Source: Apostichopus japonicus
Lineage: Eukaryota; Echinodermata; Holothuroidea; Aspidochirotida; Stichopodidae
Length of the DNA: 64,000 nt
NCBI RefSeq assembly: GCF_037975245.1
Contig: NC_092569.1
Location: 1,403,501-1,467,500, forward strand
Direction: 5' to 3'
Below, piece by piece: positions 63,101 to 64,000 of this stretch. Numbering within the stretch: the stretch's first letter is position 1; each line of letters opens with the position of its first letter. The notes beneath the pieces are model-generated. The model made no database searches and was not told the DNA's origin. It worked only from the letters and a program-made list of their open reading frames with translations. A program made the translations under genes and the position numbers.

Positions 63101-64000
63101 CTTTCATTTTTGGCCCAAATATGACGATTTTGTAAGGCTATACTTTTATGATTTTGTCGGATTTTGGCCAAAATCCCGACTTTTTTAATTCTTCCCAAAA
63201 TTGTACCTGAGGTATTTGGCGTCCTTTGGATTCCTTTCCAGGTGACAAGAGTAGTATCAACACTCATATTTTGGTGGAAAAATGAAAATTAAAAACCATA
63301 TCTCGACGTCATTTAATATGGAATTTAAATGAATAAAACTTCGTCTCATGCCACTTTTGTCTCGAGAGAAGCGTCTAGTGGGTGCTGGTAATCCGTTCTA
63401 CGTATCCTGAGAGAAATTTGAAAACTCTCATATTTGGCCCAAATTTGAAGATTTTGTAAGACTATACCCTTATGATTTTGTCGGATTTTGGCCAAAATCA
63501 CGACTTTTTTAATTCTTCTCAAAATTGTACCTCGGATGTGTGGCGCCCTTTGGATTCCTTTCCAGGTGACAAGAGTAGTATAAACACTCATATTTTGGTG
63601 GGAAAATGAAAATGAAAACCATATCTCGACGTCATTTAATATGGAATTTAAATGAATAAAACTTCGTCTTATGCCACTTTTGTCTCGAGAGAAGCGTCTA
63701 GTGGGTGCTGGTAGTCCGTTCTACGTATCCTGAGAGAAATTTGAAAACTTTCATTTTTGGCCCAAATATGACGATTTTGTAAGGCTATACCCTTATGATT
63801 TTGTCGGATTTTGGCCAAAATCACGACTTTTTTAATTCTTCCCAAAATTGTACCTGAGGTGTGTGGCGTCCCTTTGGATTCCTTTCCAGGTGACAAGAGT
63901 AGTATAAACACTCATATTTTGGTGGAAAAATGAAAATTAAAAACCATATCTCGACGTCATTTAATATGGAATTTAAATGAGTAAAACTTCGTCTTATGCC
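60170..64000. repeat. Tandem satellite array, ~324-bp unit, at least 11 copies, cut by window end
   Basis: The landmark TCTCGAGAGAAGCG recurs at 60441, 60761, 61085, 61410, 61733, 62058, 62386, 62711, 63036, 63360 and 63683, a period of 320-328 bp. Units are highly similar; the first, from about 60170, is the most diverged. It lies after the lectin-receptor exon 10 donor, so it is intronic if that gene continues. On the minus strand several units keep an ATG-started ORF of 80-88 codons; periods that are not multiples of 3 and stop codons prevent a continuous frame. Probably non-coding. Confidence 0.95.

Noticed and set aside
61396..63911. A family of seven tandem 80-codon genes on the minus strand
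   Set aside because: Every ORF is the same phase of a satellite unit, with neighbouring units broken and no start or splice context; treated as a satellite by-product pending a selection test.

Overview
The window looks like nuclear DNA of a marine invertebrate deuterostome, most likely an echinoderm. The evidence is the gene structure (many short exons, GT-AG introns of 0.2-8 kb), intron sequence rich in GGCCTAG-type motifs, very dense MITE-like and satellite repeats, and a proteome with KLF10/11, DEK, NIPP1 and a C-type-lectin receptor. No species can be named from sequence alone. No prokaryotic feature, tRNA, rRNA or CRISPR array was recognised.

Four protein-coding genes can be assembled by joining exons whose splice phases agree. 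(1) 7129-12157, plus: a TIEG-type Krueppel-like factor (KLF10/11), 4 exons, about 489 aa, with an N-terminal Sin3-binding-like helix and three C2H2 fingers. (2) 19016-33417, plus: the chromatin protein DEK, 11 exons, about 446 aa, with an acidic N-terminus, pseudo-SAP/SAP region, basic/acidic linker and DEK C-terminal domain. (3) 39963-36033, minus: PPP1R8/NIPP1, 7 exons, about 345 aa, with an FHA domain, a PP1-docking segment and the conserved C-terminus. DEK and PPP1R8 are convergent. (4) 43773 to past 60004, plus: a probable type I membrane receptor with a signal peptide, two divergent C-type-lectin-like domains, a Ser/Thr-rich stalk encoded by a tandemly duplicated exon, and a transmembrane helix. 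Its cytoplasmic tail lies beyond the window.

By region: 1-7100 is repeat-rich intergenic DNA with one unassigned exon-like ORF. 7.1-12.2 kb holds KLF10/11. 12.2-19.0 kb is intergenic and holds a striking 2-kb inverted-repeat element whose arms are arrays of GATATC palindromes. 19.0-33.4 kb is DEK, with a 2.7-kb hAT-like insertion in its second intron. 33.4-36.0 kb is the convergent 3' region. 36.0-40.0 kb is PPP1R8. 40.2-42.5 kb holds nested hAT-like MITEs with 8-bp target-site duplications. 43.8-60.0 kb is the lectin receptor. 60.2-64.0 kb is a ~324-bp tandem satellite lying in the intron after the transmembrane exon.

Three of the genes have nuclear regulatory roles (transcription factor, chromatin/RNA factor, PP1/spliceosome regulator). 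Nothing in the sequence shows that they act together. The most unusual material is in the repeats: the GATATC-palindrome element, the intronic satellite with a recurrent 80-codon ORF, the nested hAT-like insertions, and mobile-DNA-like segments carrying evenly spaced AGGTCA half-sites.
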